From: an uncultured Flavobacteriales bacterium
GTDB lineage: Bacteria > Bacteroidota > Bacteroidia > Flavobacteriales > BACL11
Assembly (NCBI GenBank): GCA_905181585.1
Contig: CAJIYG010000003.1
Span: 204,702 to 268,701 of the forward strand
DNA: 64,000 nucleotides
Direction: 5' to 3'
Shown here: in pieces, positions 18,464 to 28,202 of the stretch
Layout of the letters: each line of letters opens with the position of its first letter
Numbering within the stretch: position 1 is the first letter of the stretch
Notes under the pieces: model-generated
What the model was told of the DNA's origin: nothing
The model's database searches: none
What the model saw: only the letters and a program-made list of their open reading frames with translations
Position numbers and translations under genes: made by a program

Positions 18464-19171
18464 ATGAAAATCAATAATTTCTTATCATTAATATTAATAA
18501 CCATATTATGCTTTGCTTGTAAAACCGAGGATGTTGAGCCTGTAACAAATAATAACAATAATAATAACAGTGGAACTACTATTTTAGGATGTACTGATGC
18601 AACAGCAGTTAATTATAATGCTCAAGCAAACTCAGATGATGGTTGTTGTAAGTATTTTAGTTTAGTTTTAAACGAGGTTTTATATGACCCACCTTCTGGC
18701 ATGAATGGAGATGCTAACCAAGATGGAGTTAGAGATGCAAATGAAGATGAATTTATTGAGCTTGTGAATGTCTCTAATCAAAATCTTGATATAAGTGGCT
18801 ATGAATTTTATGATGAGACAAATTTAGCTCAAGGTATGCCAAACCATGTTGTTCCTCCAGGAACTATTCTTAGTGCAAACTCTGCTTATGTTCTTTTTGG
18901 AGGAGGAAGTCCTCCAATGAATTTATGGGTAAACACCATTGTTCATGTAGCTTCAGCAGCGGTCTTAAATTTAAATAATTCTAGCGATACATTAACTATT
19001 AAAGATGAAATTGGTAATACATTAATAGTTTTTGATGTTGAAGCTCTATCAAACAATCCTGATGAATCTTATTCTAGAATACCAGATATTTGTGGAGACT
19101 TTGTACAACATAATTCTCTCTCTAATGGATTGTTTTCCCCCGGAACAAAAGTTGATGGGACTTCATTTTAA
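18464..19171 (+). CDS. LTD-containing lipoprotein with one GCTD repeat
   Basis: Starts at the ATG at 18464, giving a clear lipoprotein signal (MKINNFLSLILITILCFAC); a longer frame from 18422 would only add residues overlapping the previous gene. After an Asn-rich linker there is one GCTD repeat (GCTDATAVNYNAQ, ending DDGCC) and a lamin-tail domain (about 62-225; LVLNEVLYDPPSG, EDEFIELVNVS, LSDTLTIKD-like strand). No T9SS tail, so it is held by lipid rather than by sorting. Third gene of the LTD operon; 235 residues. Confidence 0.82.
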   Translation: MKINNFLSLILITILCFACKTEDVEPVTNNNNNNNSGTTILGCTDATAVNYNAQANSDDGCCKYFSLVLNEVLYDPPSGMNGDANQDGVRDANEDEFIELVNVSNQNLDISGYEFYDETNLAQGMPNHVVPPGTILSANSAYVLFGGGSPPMNLWVNTIVHVASAAVLNLNNSSDTLTIKDEIGNTLIVFDVEALSNNPDESYSRIPDICGDFVQHNSLSNGLFSPGTKVDGTSF

Positions 19172-19180
19172 AAATAAAAA

Positions 19181-20596
19181 GTGGATTTTACTGGACCAAT
19201 AATTGCATTTGTATTTATAATCTTAGTTATAACTTTATTGCTAAAAAGGTATAATGCACATGCTGTTTTATTGTTTTCTGGCTTAGCTATGATGTTAATA
19301 TCATGGCTTTTGGGATATGATATAGATTCATTGCTTCAGCTAGAAAATTTACAGAAAAAAATGAAAGTTGGATTTAAATCAACCGATGGATCAGTGAATA
19401 CAATTAGTAATTTATTAGATTTTTTTAAATACATAGTTTTTTTATTTCAGATTAAGCATGCAAAAGTTTGTATTTTAATTATGACAATTGGCGGATTTGT
19501 TTCTTATATAAATAAAATAGGAGCATCATATTCTTTAGTTAGCTTAGTATCTAAGCCTCTTAATTTTTTCAAAAAATATCCAAATATAGCAGCTGTTTTA
19601 GTTATCCCTATTGGTCAATTACTTTTTATTTGTATCCCCTCAGCAGCTGGACTTGGACTATTATTGATGGCTTCAGTTTTTCCAATTTTAATAAATCTAG
19701 GAGTTAGTAGACTTTCTGCTGTTTCGGTGATTACTGCTTGTACAGCATTAGGAATGGGTCCAGCATCTGCAATGTCAAACAAGGCAGCTGAATTTGCTTA
19801 TGGATCTTCAGATCAAATTATTGAATATTTTTCTCATCAAATACAACTAGCTTTGCCCATAACTATAGTTTTTATGTTGGTTTATTATTTTACAAATAAA
19901 TATTTTGATAAAGAAAGAGATGAAGAAAAAATCAATTTATCTGATAATAGTTTAGAAAAAAGTGCTCCAAAAATATACGCTTTAATACCAGTTCTTCCAC
20001 TATTTCTATTAATTTATTTTTCTAAAATAATGGGTTCTTCATTAGTTTTAGACACTTCATCTGCTATGTTTATTAGTCTTTTTATTGCTCTCATATTTGA
20101 GTTTTTTAACAAAAGAAATATTAAATCGGTTTTTGAATCATTAAATACATTCTGGTTAGGAATGGGTAATATTTTTAAATCTGTTGTTACATTAATAATA
20201 GTTGCAGATATTTTTGCTTCTGGTTTACTTAGTTTAAATTTTATAAATGCTCTACTTTTTCTTTCTGAGAGCTTGGGCTTTGTCGCTCTTGGAATTGGTG
20301 TGGTAATGACAATTTTAATATTTTTATCTGCAATGATAATGGGAAGTGGTAATGCAGCATTTTTTTCTTTTGGTCCTTTAGCACCAGAAATTGCTCAGAA
20401 ATTTGATGTTCAAGCTTTAGAATTTATACTTCCAATGAATTTAGCTGCATCAATGGGAAGAACAGTTTCTCCAGTTTCAGGAGTGTTAATAGCTACATCA
20501 GAGATTGCTAAAGTTTCTGCTATTCAGGTTGTTAGAAGAAATATTATTCCCTTGTTAGTTGGTTTGATAATAATGATTTTATATCATTTCATTTAA
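19181..20596 (+). CDS. DcuC-family C4-dicarboxylate carrier
   Basis: A 471-residue inner-membrane carrier with about 12 hydrophobic segments and segments typical of the DcuC family: TIGGFVSYINKIGAS, PSAAGLGLLLMASVFP, ACTALGMGPAS and, near the end, NLAASMGRTVSPVSGVLIA. The start codon is GTG at 19181. The family exchanges fumarate, succinate and aspartate-like C4 acids. It sits ten bases before an isoaspartyl dipeptidase, so uptake or export of aspartate-derived acids, or of the dipeptide itself, is a sensible inference. Confidence 0.8.
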   Translation: MDFTGPIIAFVFIILVITLLLKRYNAHAVLLFSGLAMMLISWLLGYDIDSLLQLENLQKKMKVGFKSTDGSVNTISNLLDFFKYIVFLFQIKHAKVCILIMTIGGFVSYINKIGASYSLVSLVSKPLNFFKKYPNIAAVLVIPIGQLLFICIPSAAGLGLLLMASVFPILINLGVSRLSAVSVITACTALGMGPASAMSNKAAEFAYGSSDQIIEYFSHQIQLALPITIVFMLVYYFTNKYFDKERDEEKINLSDNSLEKSAPKIYALIPVLPLFLLIYFSKIMGSSLVLDTSSAMFISLFIALIFEFFNKRNIKSVFESLNTFWLGMGNIFKSVVTLIIVADIFASGLLSLNFINALLFLSESLGFVALGIGVVMTILIFLSAMIMGSGNAAFFSFGPLAPEIAQKFDVQALEFILPMNLAASMGRTVSPVSGVLIATSEIAKVSAIQVVRRNIIPLLVGLIIMILYHFI

Positions 20597-20605
20597 AATA
20601 TATAT

Positions 20606-21742
20606 ATGTTATTAATTAAAAATGCAAATGTTTACGCACCAGAAAGTTTAGGTATTAAAGATCTTTTAATTGCAAATGGTAGGATACAAGCGATTGAAAA
20701 TAATATTGAAAAAAATAAATTATTTTCCCAAATTTGGGATGCACAAGAAAAGATAGTTACTCCAGGAATTATTGATCAGCATGTTCATATTATTGGTGCA
20801 GGCGGGAAAAATGGTTTTCATTCTATGACCCCAGAGATTAAAATGACTGACTTAATTTCTTGCGGTACAACGACTGTAGTTGGTTTACTTGGAACAGATG
20901 GTTCTTCAAGGTCAATTAAAACGCTCAATGCTAAGACGAAATCGTTAATTAATGAAGGGATAAGTGCGTATATGTACACAGGTTATTATGGATTAGATCC
21001 TATTCACTTAACTGAATCTGTTAAAGATGATATGATGTTTATTGATAATGTTCTTGGTTGTAAAATTGCTCTTGCAGACATAAGATCATCTTATCCTACA
21101 CCATTAGAATTAGTTAGACTTTTAAAAGATATTAGGGTAGGTGGAATGTTAGCTTCTAAAAAAGGTATTTTACATATCCACTTAGGTGCATTAACAGACA
21201 AAATGGATGTTTTATTTGATTTAGTAGAAAATTTTGAGTTTCCTATTGAACATATTTCTCCAACTCATGTGGGAAGAACTAAGGATTTATTTGAACAAGC
21301 AATTAAATTTGCCAAATTAGGTGGTATGATTGATATTACTACTGGAGCATCAAAATATACTGACCCCTACAAATCTGTTTTATATGCCCTTGAAAAAGGT
21401 GTTGATATTTCTAAAATTACTTTTAGTAGCGACGGGAATGCAGGGCTTGAAAAGTTAGATGATAAAGGGAAACTAATAGGTTTTAGAAAAGCTCCTGTCG
21501 ATAAAAATTTAGAAGAAGTAATATCCTTGATTAAAAAAGGAGGAGTTTCCATTGAAGATGCTTTTAAAATTATCACGAAAAATCCAGCAAATAATTTAGG
21601 ATTAACCAATAAAGGAATTATAAAGGTAGGTGCGGACGCAGATTTTTGTGTTTTTGATTCTGATTTAAAACTAATGGATGTATTAGCGCATGGTGTTTTA
21701 ATGATGGAGAATTACGATTTAAAAGTTAATGATAGTTTTTAA
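20606..21742 (+). CDS. iadA: Isoaspartyl dipeptidase IadA (beta-aspartyl peptidase)
   Basis: Hydrolyses dipeptides with an isopeptide link through the beta-carboxyl of aspartate. Metal and active-site features of this amidohydrolase are visible: DQHVHIIG (about 57-64), MTPE (Glu near 77), ADIRSSYP around residue 157, HIHLG and HISPTHVGR for further metal His, and FSSDGN (Asp near 278). Length 378 is close to the E. coli enzyme (390). Substrates arise from protein ageing or from cyanophycin breakdown. It lies between the DcuC-type carrier and a porin in one operon. Confidence 0.9.
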   Translation: MLLIKNANVYAPESLGIKDLLIANGRIQAIENNIEKNKLFSQIWDAQEKIVTPGIIDQHVHIIGAGGKNGFHSMTPEIKMTDLISCGTTTVVGLLGTDGSSRSIKTLNAKTKSLINEGISAYMYTGYYGLDPIHLTESVKDDMMFIDNVLGCKIALADIRSSYPTPLELVRLLKDIRVGGMLASKKGILHIHLGALTDKMDVLFDLVENFEFPIEHISPTHVGRTKDLFEQAIKFAKLGGMIDITTGASKYTDPYKSVLYALEKGVDISKITFSSDGNAGLEKLDDKGKLIGFRKAPVDKNLEEVISLIKKGGVSIEDAFKIITKNPANNLGLTNKGIIKVGADADFCVFDSDLKLMDVLAHGVLMMENYDLKVNDSF

Positions 21743-21752
21743 AAATATTTTA

Positions 21753-23102
21753 ATGAAAAGACTTTCTTATTTATTATTATTCTTTTGTTTTCTTTTTCTT
21801 AATAAAGAAATGAAATCACAAGAAATTTATAGTTATAGTTTTGGTGAAGGAGTAAATTTTGTTTCAGAAAATAATTATGAATTTGTCTTAAGTGGTTTTG
21901 TTCAGCCTTTTGTTGAGTATCGCATCATTAACAACGACTCACTTGATCAAATTTATCAAGATTCAAGATATCGAATGAGAAGGATTAGACTTAGAATGTC
22001 AGGTTCTTCTCCTCAAAAAAAAGTTGATTATAGAATTCAGTTTGATTTTAGTGGTATTTCTGAAGACGGATCGGCTTCAAGTTCTTTGTTATATGATGCA
22101 TTTATTACTTATAATTTCAATAAAAGAACAAAATTGTCTTTTGGGCAAAGGTCACAGCGATCAGATAATCGTGAATTAACAATGAATTCAAATTCTTTGC
22201 AACTTGTAGAAAGAAGTAGACTGACATCAGTCTTTGCTAGCATAAGAGATTTTGGACTTTTTCTTCAAAGAGATATACGCTTGTCAAACGGTAGTTATTT
22301 TAGAAACTATTTAGAAATTACTTCTGGTGATGGAATGAATAATTTTACAAAAGATATTGGAGGGTTGAAGTACGGAGGTAGAATAGACTACCTTCCTTTT
22401 GGTTTTTTCACAAATAAAGGACAATTTAGACAGGTAGATATAGTAAGAGAGAATTCTTTGAAATTAGTTTTAGGAGTTAATTATAGCTTTAATCAATCAA
22501 TGAGTAGCAGAAGGGGAAGGGTTGGTAATGATTTTTTATATTATAATATTAATCTTGCTGATACTAACTATAGGTTGCCTGATTTTCTAAAATATGGAGC
22601 GGATTTACTTCTTAAGTATAGAGGTTTTTCTTTATTGGCTGAATATATAAAAACTAATGTTTATTTAGATAATGATATTACTCATAGAAATGATAGATAC
22701 GGCGATAAACCTAAAGATATTACAGATAATTTTAGAAATTTAGATCCAAAAGATTATTTACGTTCACAGTTGATGTTAGGTAGTGGTTTTAATCTACAAG
22801 CAGGCTATATTTTTAAGAATCTTATTTCTGCTGATTTACGATTCACACATCTTGAAAGTGACGAATTTTCCTTTTTAAATAACGGAACATTTTATAATCG
22901 TCCAAATTATTACACTTTTGGTCTTTCTAAGTATTTTGCCCGAAATTATGGTTTTAAAATCCAAGCTTCCATAACATATGTTGAGGTGTTAGAGGGTTCT
23001 ATATATAGTCAGCAAACAGGTATCCCTTCAGAGCCTTATAGAAATATTGAACTTATGGGTAATGAAATTATTATTAGATTAATCACTTCTATTAATTTTT
23101 AA
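21753..23102 (+). CDS. OprP/OprO-like outer-membrane porin
   Basis: Signal peptide then an all-beta protein of alternating hydrophobic residues with a C-terminal aromatic (ends IRLITSINF), as in 16-stranded porins. The N-terminal stretch YEFVLSGFVQPFVEYR and the RRIRLRMSG strand resemble the phosphate-selective porin O/P family. I choose the start at 21753 (MKRLSYLLLFF) since the upstream ATG at 21729 overlaps iadA and would bury the signal peptide. A paralogue lies two genes on. Substrate unknown; small anionic solutes or peptides fit the context. Confidence 0.75.
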   Translation: MKRLSYLLLFFCFLFLNKEMKSQEIYSYSFGEGVNFVSENNYEFVLSGFVQPFVEYRIINNDSLDQIYQDSRYRMRRIRLRMSGSSPQKKVDYRIQFDFSGISEDGSASSSLLYDAFITYNFNKRTKLSFGQRSQRSDNRELTMNSNSLQLVERSRLTSVFASIRDFGLFLQRDIRLSNGSYFRNYLEITSGDGMNNFTKDIGGLKYGGRIDYLPFGFFTNKGQFRQVDIVRENSLKLVLGVNYSFNQSMSSRRGRVGNDFLYYNINLADTNYRLPDFLKYGADLLLKYRGFSLLAEYIKTNVYLDNDITHRNDRYGDKPKDITDNFRNLDPKDYLRSQLMLGSGFNLQAGYIFKNLISADLRFTHLESDEFSFLNNGTFYNRPNYYTFGLSKYFARNYGFKIQASITYVEVLEGSIYSQQTGIPSEPYRNIELMGNEIIIRLITSINF

Positions 23103-23105
23103 GAA

Positions 23106-24629
23106 ATGAGAATATTAATTTTAATATTATTTCTTCTTCCAAATCTTTGCTTTAGTCAATTAAATCCTCAATCTAAAAAGATTACTAAGAAGTTCTTTCC
23201 CAATCCAAATCTTGAAATTAGTACTCCAGCTTTTAGTAAAAAGAAGGGTTTTACCAGCTATAGTATGATGATGAGTTTTATTAATGATTTAGTGAAAGAT
23301 AGAGATGATGTTTCTCTTTCTTTTATTGGAGAGAGTCAGAAAGGAAAATCTATTCCAATGGTTAAAATAAGTAACGATTTATCTGATGATAAATTAAAGG
23401 TATGGTTTCAGGCTGGAATGCATGGTAATGAGCCAGCTAGCACTGAAGGTATTCTTTATTTAATGCAGCAGTTATTGTTAAATGATAAATATTCGTATTT
23501 ATTTGATCGTTTAGAATTGATAATTATTCCAATGGTAAATATAGATGGTTATGAAAAAAATAATAGATATGCAGCAAATGGGCTTGATTTAAATAGAGAT
23601 CATACTAAACTAATGATACCAGAAAGTAATTCATTAAAAAATGCTTTTAGTAAATATGGTGCTGAAGTGACAGTAGATTTTCATGAGTATACTCCTTTTA
23701 GAAAGGATTTTACCAAAATTGGAGATTTTGGAATATCTAATATTTATGATGTAATGATTTTATACACAGGAAATTTAAATGTTCCAAAATTATTGAGAAA
23801 TTATACTAATGACATCTTTGTTGCAAATGCTAGAGAAAAATTAGAATCAAATAACTTGAGATATCACGATTATATTGTGAGTAGAAATAATCATGGTAGT
23901 ATTCATTTTCATCAAGGATCAAATAGTGCGCGTTCCAGTTGTACTGCTTATGCTTTGTCAAATTCAGTTTCATCATTAATTGAAGTAAGGGGTGTTGGTA
24001 TTGGTAAAACCTCATTTCAAAGAAGAGTAAATAGTACTTTTTTGGTTGCATTATCATATTTAGAGACAGCATATAATAATGTTCAAAATGTTAAGAAAGT
24101 TCTAAGAGATTCAAAACAAACTGAAAATGCTGCTGTTTTAAAGAGTACTCCAGCAATATTAAATAGTAAGATTGAGTGTTTAGATTTAGGTTCTTCTGAG
24201 AAGATAGTTCTTGATGTTATTTTGCATGATAAATTTAATGCCAAGGCAGATTTGACTAGAGAAAGACCTCATGCTTATCTTTTTCGTAATGACAATAAGC
24301 TATTAATCAAAAAGCTGAAAACACTTGGGCTAGAACTTACATCTGTGGCTAAATCTCAAACTGTTAAAGTAGAGAAATACATAGTTGATTCTTATGAAAA
24401 ATCTTCTATGAAATATGAAGGAGTATTTATGCAAAAGGTTAAAACAACTACAGAATATACAGATTTAGATATTGATAAATTTTGGTATCTTTTGAATATG
24501 AATCAAAAGAATGCTAATCTTGCTATTGAAGTTCTTGAGCCAGAAGCTCCAAATAGTTTTGTATCATATAACATTATAAAAACAAATAAAAATTTAGAAT
24601 TACCTTATTTTAGATTGTTAAAAAAATAA
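23106..24629 (+). CDS. Secreted M14-family zinc carboxypeptidase
   Basis: 507 residues with a signal peptide (MRILILILFLLPNLCFSQ). The M14 metal site is complete: HGNE (His 106, Glu 109) and His 193 in DFHEYTP; the substrate-binding NRD lies at 163-165; Glu 293 in SLIEVRG is placed as the catalytic base. The catalytic domain ends near 325 and about 180 residues of unknown fold follow. Placed between two porins and next to iadA, it probably trims peptides in the periplasm or outside the cell for uptake. Confidence 0.85.
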   Translation: MRILILILFLLPNLCFSQLNPQSKKITKKFFPNPNLEISTPAFSKKKGFTSYSMMMSFINDLVKDRDDVSLSFIGESQKGKSIPMVKISNDLSDDKLKVWFQAGMHGNEPASTEGILYLMQQLLLNDKYSYLFDRLELIIIPMVNIDGYEKNNRYAANGLDLNRDHTKLMIPESNSLKNAFSKYGAEVTVDFHEYTPFRKDFTKIGDFGISNIYDVMILYTGNLNVPKLLRNYTNDIFVANAREKLESNNLRYHDYIVSRNNHGSIHFHQGSNSARSSCTAYALSNSVSSLIEVRGVGIGKTSFQRRVNSTFLVALSYLETAYNNVQNVKKVLRDSKQTENAAVLKSTPAILNSKIECLDLGSSEKIVLDVILHDKFNAKADLTRERPHAYLFRNDNKLLIKKLKTLGLELTSVAKSQTVKVEKYIVDSYEKSSMKYEGVFMQKVKTTTEYTDLDIDKFWYLLNMNQKNANLAIEVLEPEAPNSFVSYNIIKTNKNLELPYFRLLKK

Positions 24630-24639
24630 CACTAACACT

Positions 24640-25875
24640 ATGAAAAAAATATTAATAATAAGCTTCATTTTCACATCTTTCTATAGCTATGCCCAGGAAA
24701 TAGTTAGTGATTATACTAAAGATTTTGAGCTGGGAAACGGTGTGAATTTTTCATCTGATAATAATTACTTTTTCAAATTAAGTGGAATGATTCAGCCTTC
24801 TTTTTCTATTGAATCTTATTCATACCCCTCAGATTTTGTTTTAGAAAACAGTGTAGATTACTTTTTTAACTCTAAAAGAACATTTTTTAGTTTTTCTGGA
24901 TATGCTAAAGAAGAAAAAGTTTCTTTTTTAGTGTTATCTGATTTCAGTCTTAATACTCCATTATTAGATGCGTGGATAGCTTATGATATTAATCGCTCTA
25001 TAAAGATATCTTTTGGTCAAAAATTAAGTAAATCAAATAATAGAGAGATGTTAACTATGGAGGATATGTTACAGTTTACCGAAAGAAGTTTATTAAGTAG
25101 CACATTTAGTTCTACAGGAAGAGAGTTTGGATTATTTTTAGATATCAGACATAGTATTAATAATTTTGGTTTTATCCCAAGCTTTTCTCTTACCTCTGGA
25201 GATGGAAGAAGTTCTTTTGGCTCTAGCAGTAGAGATGTAGATTTGGGAGGTTTTAAATATTCGACAAGACTTGATTTATTTCCTTTTGGTTTTTTTAAAG
25301 AGGGAAATGAGAATAAGATATCCGATGTTATGTTTGAAGATGATTTTAAATTAGTTTTAGGCTTATCTCTTTCATATAATGATGGAGCGTCTAATGCTGT
25401 TGGGGAAGGTCATGGTGATTTTTATTTATGGAATGTAATTAATAACCCGCAGATGCCTGATTACAGTCAAATTTATGTTGACATGCTTTGTAAATTTAGA
25501 GGAGCTTCTTTATTAGCAGAATATGTGATTACAAGCGCAAGTTCACTAAATCAAATTTATACTGACCCTCTGGCATTAAATTTACTTGTGCCCCAACAAA
25601 TAAGTGAGTATTTATCATTGGGGAGTGGTGTGAACTCTACTCTTGGATATGTCTTTGAAAATGGTTTTTCTGTCGACTTTAGGTATACTGACATAATACC
25701 AGAATATACTTTAAACCCACTTTCTATTGTTAAAGATAACTCAATGTTATCACTTTCTTTATCAAAGTATTTTGTTAAAGATAATTTTAAACTTATGACT
25801 TCATTTTCACAGCTTAAAAACGATGATAATTCATCAGTTTTAATTTCTGAGTTAGTTTTACAATTGAAAATTTAG
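24640..25875 (+). CDS. Second OprP/OprO-like outer-membrane porin
   Basis: A 411-residue beta-barrel protein with a signal peptide (MKKILIISFIFTSFYSYAQ). It is paralogous to the porin at 21753: shared VNFxSxNNYxFxLSG(M/F)(I/V)QP start, SFGQ(K/R)xxxSxNRE, GLFL, SGDGxxxF and GG(F/L)KYxxRxDxxPFGFF strands. Its body is shorter than the first copy. Ten bases separate it from the peptidase gene and three bases from the SGNH gene, so all belong to one operon. Confidence 0.75.
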   Translation: MKKILIISFIFTSFYSYAQEIVSDYTKDFELGNGVNFSSDNNYFFKLSGMIQPSFSIESYSYPSDFVLENSVDYFFNSKRTFFSFSGYAKEEKVSFLVLSDFSLNTPLLDAWIAYDINRSIKISFGQKLSKSNNREMLTMEDMLQFTERSLLSSTFSSTGREFGLFLDIRHSINNFGFIPSFSLTSGDGRSSFGSSSRDVDLGGFKYSTRLDLFPFGFFKEGNENKISDVMFEDDFKLVLGLSLSYNDGASNAVGEGHGDFYLWNVINNPQMPDYSQIYVDMLCKFRGASLLAEYVITSASSLNQIYTDPLALNLLVPQQISEYLSLGSGVNSTLGYVFENGFSVDFRYTDIIPEYTLNPLSIVKDNSMLSLSLSKYFVKDNFKLMTSFSQLKNDDNSSVLISELVLQLKI

Positions 25876-25878
25876 ATA

Positions 25879-27012
25879 ATGAAAAAAATAATTATTTGTA
25901 TCCTATTATTTCATCAGTTTTCCTTGGCTCAAACCTATGATGTTTTATTTATTGGAAATAGTTATACTTATTATAACGATTTACCTGATATGTTGTCAAA
26001 GATTTCTAGTTCTTTTGGAGATTCTATTTTTCATGATCAAAACACTCCGGGGGGGTACTCTTTATATGCTCATTCCCAAGATCAGTTGTCAATTGATAAG
26101 ATAAATCAGCAAAACTGGGATTATGTTGTATTGCAAGATCAAAGTCAGCGCCCTTCTTTAAGCCCAGCATATGTTTCTACTGCTGTTTTTCCATATGCTC
26201 AACAATTGGTAGATTTAATTTATCAAAACTATAATTGCTCAGAACCTTTGTTCTATATGACATGGGGAAGAAAAAATGGTGATCTAACAAACTGTGTTAA
26301 TTATCCTCCTGTTTGCACATATTTGGGTATGCAAGAGAGACTTAGAGATAGTTATATTTCAATGGGTATTAATAATAATGCTACTGTTTCTCCTGTTGGT
26401 ATTGCTTTCAAAAATGCAATAGCTTTAGACTCTACAATTGAACTTTATAATAATGATAATAGTCATCCAAGTATCTATGGGACTTATTTAGCAGCCTGTG
26501 TTTTTTATTCAACCATATTTAAAAAATCTTCAATAGGGTCCTTATTTGTTCCTAGCGCTATTAGCGCAAGTGATGCTCTGTTTTTACAGCAAATAGCTTC
26601 TTCAACAGTTCTTGATAGTGTCTTAACTTGGAATATTTTTAATTCTAATTTTTCATATTCTGTTAATGGAACATCAGTAGATTTTCTCAATATTTCTTCA
26701 AACTTTGAAAATTGTATTTGGGATTTTGGCGATGGTAGTTTTTCTTCAATAGAAAGTCCTTCACATAATTTTCTTGTTCCAGGAGCATATAACGTAAAGC
26801 TAACAGTATATACTAATGATTGGTGCTTAATTGATGTTATAGAAGAGGAAATTATAATAACTATTTCTAATTTAGAAGAGATTCATATTATAACTGAAAA
26901 AAAAAATAAATACTTAGATATTTTTGGTAGAATTACTGATTCTAAATCAAAAGGTTTAAAATTTCTTATAAATAATGATGGAAAAATTACAAAGAAGTTT
27001 ATTTTTGAATAA
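25879..27012 (+). CDS. Secreted SGNH-type hydrolase with PKD domain and T9SS-like tail
   Basis: Signal peptide (ends LAQ), then an SGNH/GDSL-like domain: block I DVLFIGNSYTYYNDLP (Ser about 28), and a block V-type His in NDNSHPSIYGTY (about 195-206). A PKD-like domain follows (about 258-320; CIWDFGDGSFSSIESPSHNF). The end (YLDIFGRITDSKSKGLKF..KKFIFE) resembles a short T9SS sorting tail without the YPNP part. Probable extracellular esterase or acetylhydrolase. Last gene of the peptide-use operon. Confidence 0.78.
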   Translation: MKKIIICILLFHQFSLAQTYDVLFIGNSYTYYNDLPDMLSKISSSFGDSIFHDQNTPGGYSLYAHSQDQLSIDKINQQNWDYVVLQDQSQRPSLSPAYVSTAVFPYAQQLVDLIYQNYNCSEPLFYMTWGRKNGDLTNCVNYPPVCTYLGMQERLRDSYISMGINNNATVSPVGIAFKNAIALDSTIELYNNDNSHPSIYGTYLAACVFYSTIFKKSSIGSLFVPSAISASDALFLQQIASSTVLDSVLTWNIFNSNFSYSVNGTSVDFLNISSNFENCIWDFGDGSFSSIESPSHNFLVPGAYNVKLTVYTNDWCLIDVIEEEIIITISNLEEIHIITEKKNKYLDIFGRITDSKSKGLKFLINNDGKITKKFIFE

Positions 27013-27024
27013 AAAAATTAAAAT

Positions 27025-27399
27025 ATGATAACTATAATTTTAAAAATCTCTCTCTTTTTAGTAATTGTAAATGTTTGGGTTTTTCGTTTTAAAAAGTCAA
27101 CTCCATACAGAGGTGGTCAGGCGACAAGTATGACTGAAGAATTTACAAGTTATAATTTACCATCTTTTATGTTGTATTTGGTAGGAGCATTGAAAATTAT
27201 TGCTGCTTCAACCTTACTTCTTAGTGTGTTGGTTGAGAGCGAGTTAATTACAGCTCTTGTTGAATATAGTCTTTATACCATGTGTTTGTTAATGGTTGGA
27301 GCAATTTTCATGCACATTAAAATTAGTGATCCTTTGATGAAGTCATTACCAGCATTTTTAATGTTAGTGATTTCTTTAGCAATTTTATTTCTTCCTTAA
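27025..27399 (+). CDS. DoxX-like small membrane protein
   Basis: 124 residues with four hydrophobic segments (about 4-20, 48-68, 75-95, 103-123) and a polar loop FRFKKSTPYRGGQATSMTEEF near the first segment, written here as FRFKKSTPYRGG then QATSMTEEF. This is the pattern of DoxX-like proteins; the loop is characteristic of marine Bacteroidota members. Role unknown. Its 3' end overlaps that of the convergent Nei/Fpg gene by four bases. Confidence 0.65.
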   Translation: MITIILKISLFLVIVNVWVFRFKKSTPYRGGQATSMTEEFTSYNLPSFMLYLVGALKIIAASTLLLSVLVESELITALVEYSLYTMCLLMVGAIFMHIKISDPLMKSLPAFLMLVISLAILFLP

Positions 27400-28202
27400 T
27401 TTTTAATAATTTGTCTCTTTGGGCTCCAATATGTTCTCCTATTATCTTTTGTTATGTCGTTAATTATAGGATTTCCCTTTGAATCTTGTGTTTGAGCATA
27501 GGCATTTAAAATTAGCTTAGAATCGTTTTCAGGATTTTTAAAATCCTTTAGCTCAGCCCCTCCGCTCAGATATGCTTGGTGTATAATTTCTTTAGTGTAT
27601 TTACATAAATTATAAATATCTTTTTTTATTAAATAGTTCCACTTTGTATGAGGATGGATTTTAGCATGATAAAGAATTTCTGATTTCAGATAATTACCTA
27701 CTCCACAAAAATATTTTTGGTTTAATAAAATCTTACAAACTTCAATATTTGAATTTATATTTTTCATTAGAAAATTTGTATACTTTTCTGGTGAAGTGTT
27801 AAAGTTTAAAAAATCTCCATCTTTATGATATTTTGTTTTAATGTCAATATTGTTTAAAATTTTAATATTTCCAAACCTTCTAATATCATTAAAGTAAACG
27901 ACGTTATTAATATTAGTTTTAAGTTTAAGATGGCTATGCTTTTCTTCTTTTTTAGACCAATTACCTGTCATGCCAAGATGGAAAGAAAAATATTTATCAT
28001 CATCAATTTTAATGAATGATGTTTTTCCAATGCAAAATATTTCAGAAAATTTAAATGGGATGTGTTTATTAATTTCTTTCACAATCTTTCCATACTTAAT
28101 CTTGTACGGTTTTGAAAAGCAATCAAAATTAGTAATTTCTTGGTTTTTTAATTCCTTTTGAAGGAAATCTGCAACTATTCTTACTTCTGGCCCCTCAGGC
28201 AT
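27396..28202 (-). CDS. Fpg/Nei-family DNA glycosylase with a zincless finger
   Basis: Base-excision repair of oxidised bases with AP-lyase activity. The N-terminus MPEGPEV gives the catalytic Pro 2 and Glu 3; Lys in GKTSFIK and the H2TH region (FCGVGNYLKSEILYHAKIHP, given in parts FCGVGNYLKSE and ILYHAKIHP) are conserved. The C-terminus has AYAQTQDSKGNPI...RRTYWSPKRQ in place of the usual four-Cys zinc finger, so it is a zincless-finger type, with the finger Arg still present. It starts in the stop codon of msrA (TAATG). 268 residues. Confidence 0.87.
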   Translation of the reverse strand: MPEGPEVRIVADFLQKELKNQEITNFDCFSKPYKIKYGKIVKEINKHIPFKFSEIFCIGKTSFIKIDDDKYFSFHLGMTGNWSKKEEKHSHLKLKTNINNVVYFNDIRRFGNIKILNNIDIKTKYHKDGDFLNFNTSPEKYTNFLMKNINSNIEVCKILLNQKYFCGVGNYLKSEILYHAKIHPHTKWNYLIKKDIYNLCKYTKEIIHQAYLSGGAELKDFKNPENDSKLILNAYAQTQDSKGNPIINDITKDNRRTYWSPKRQIIKN

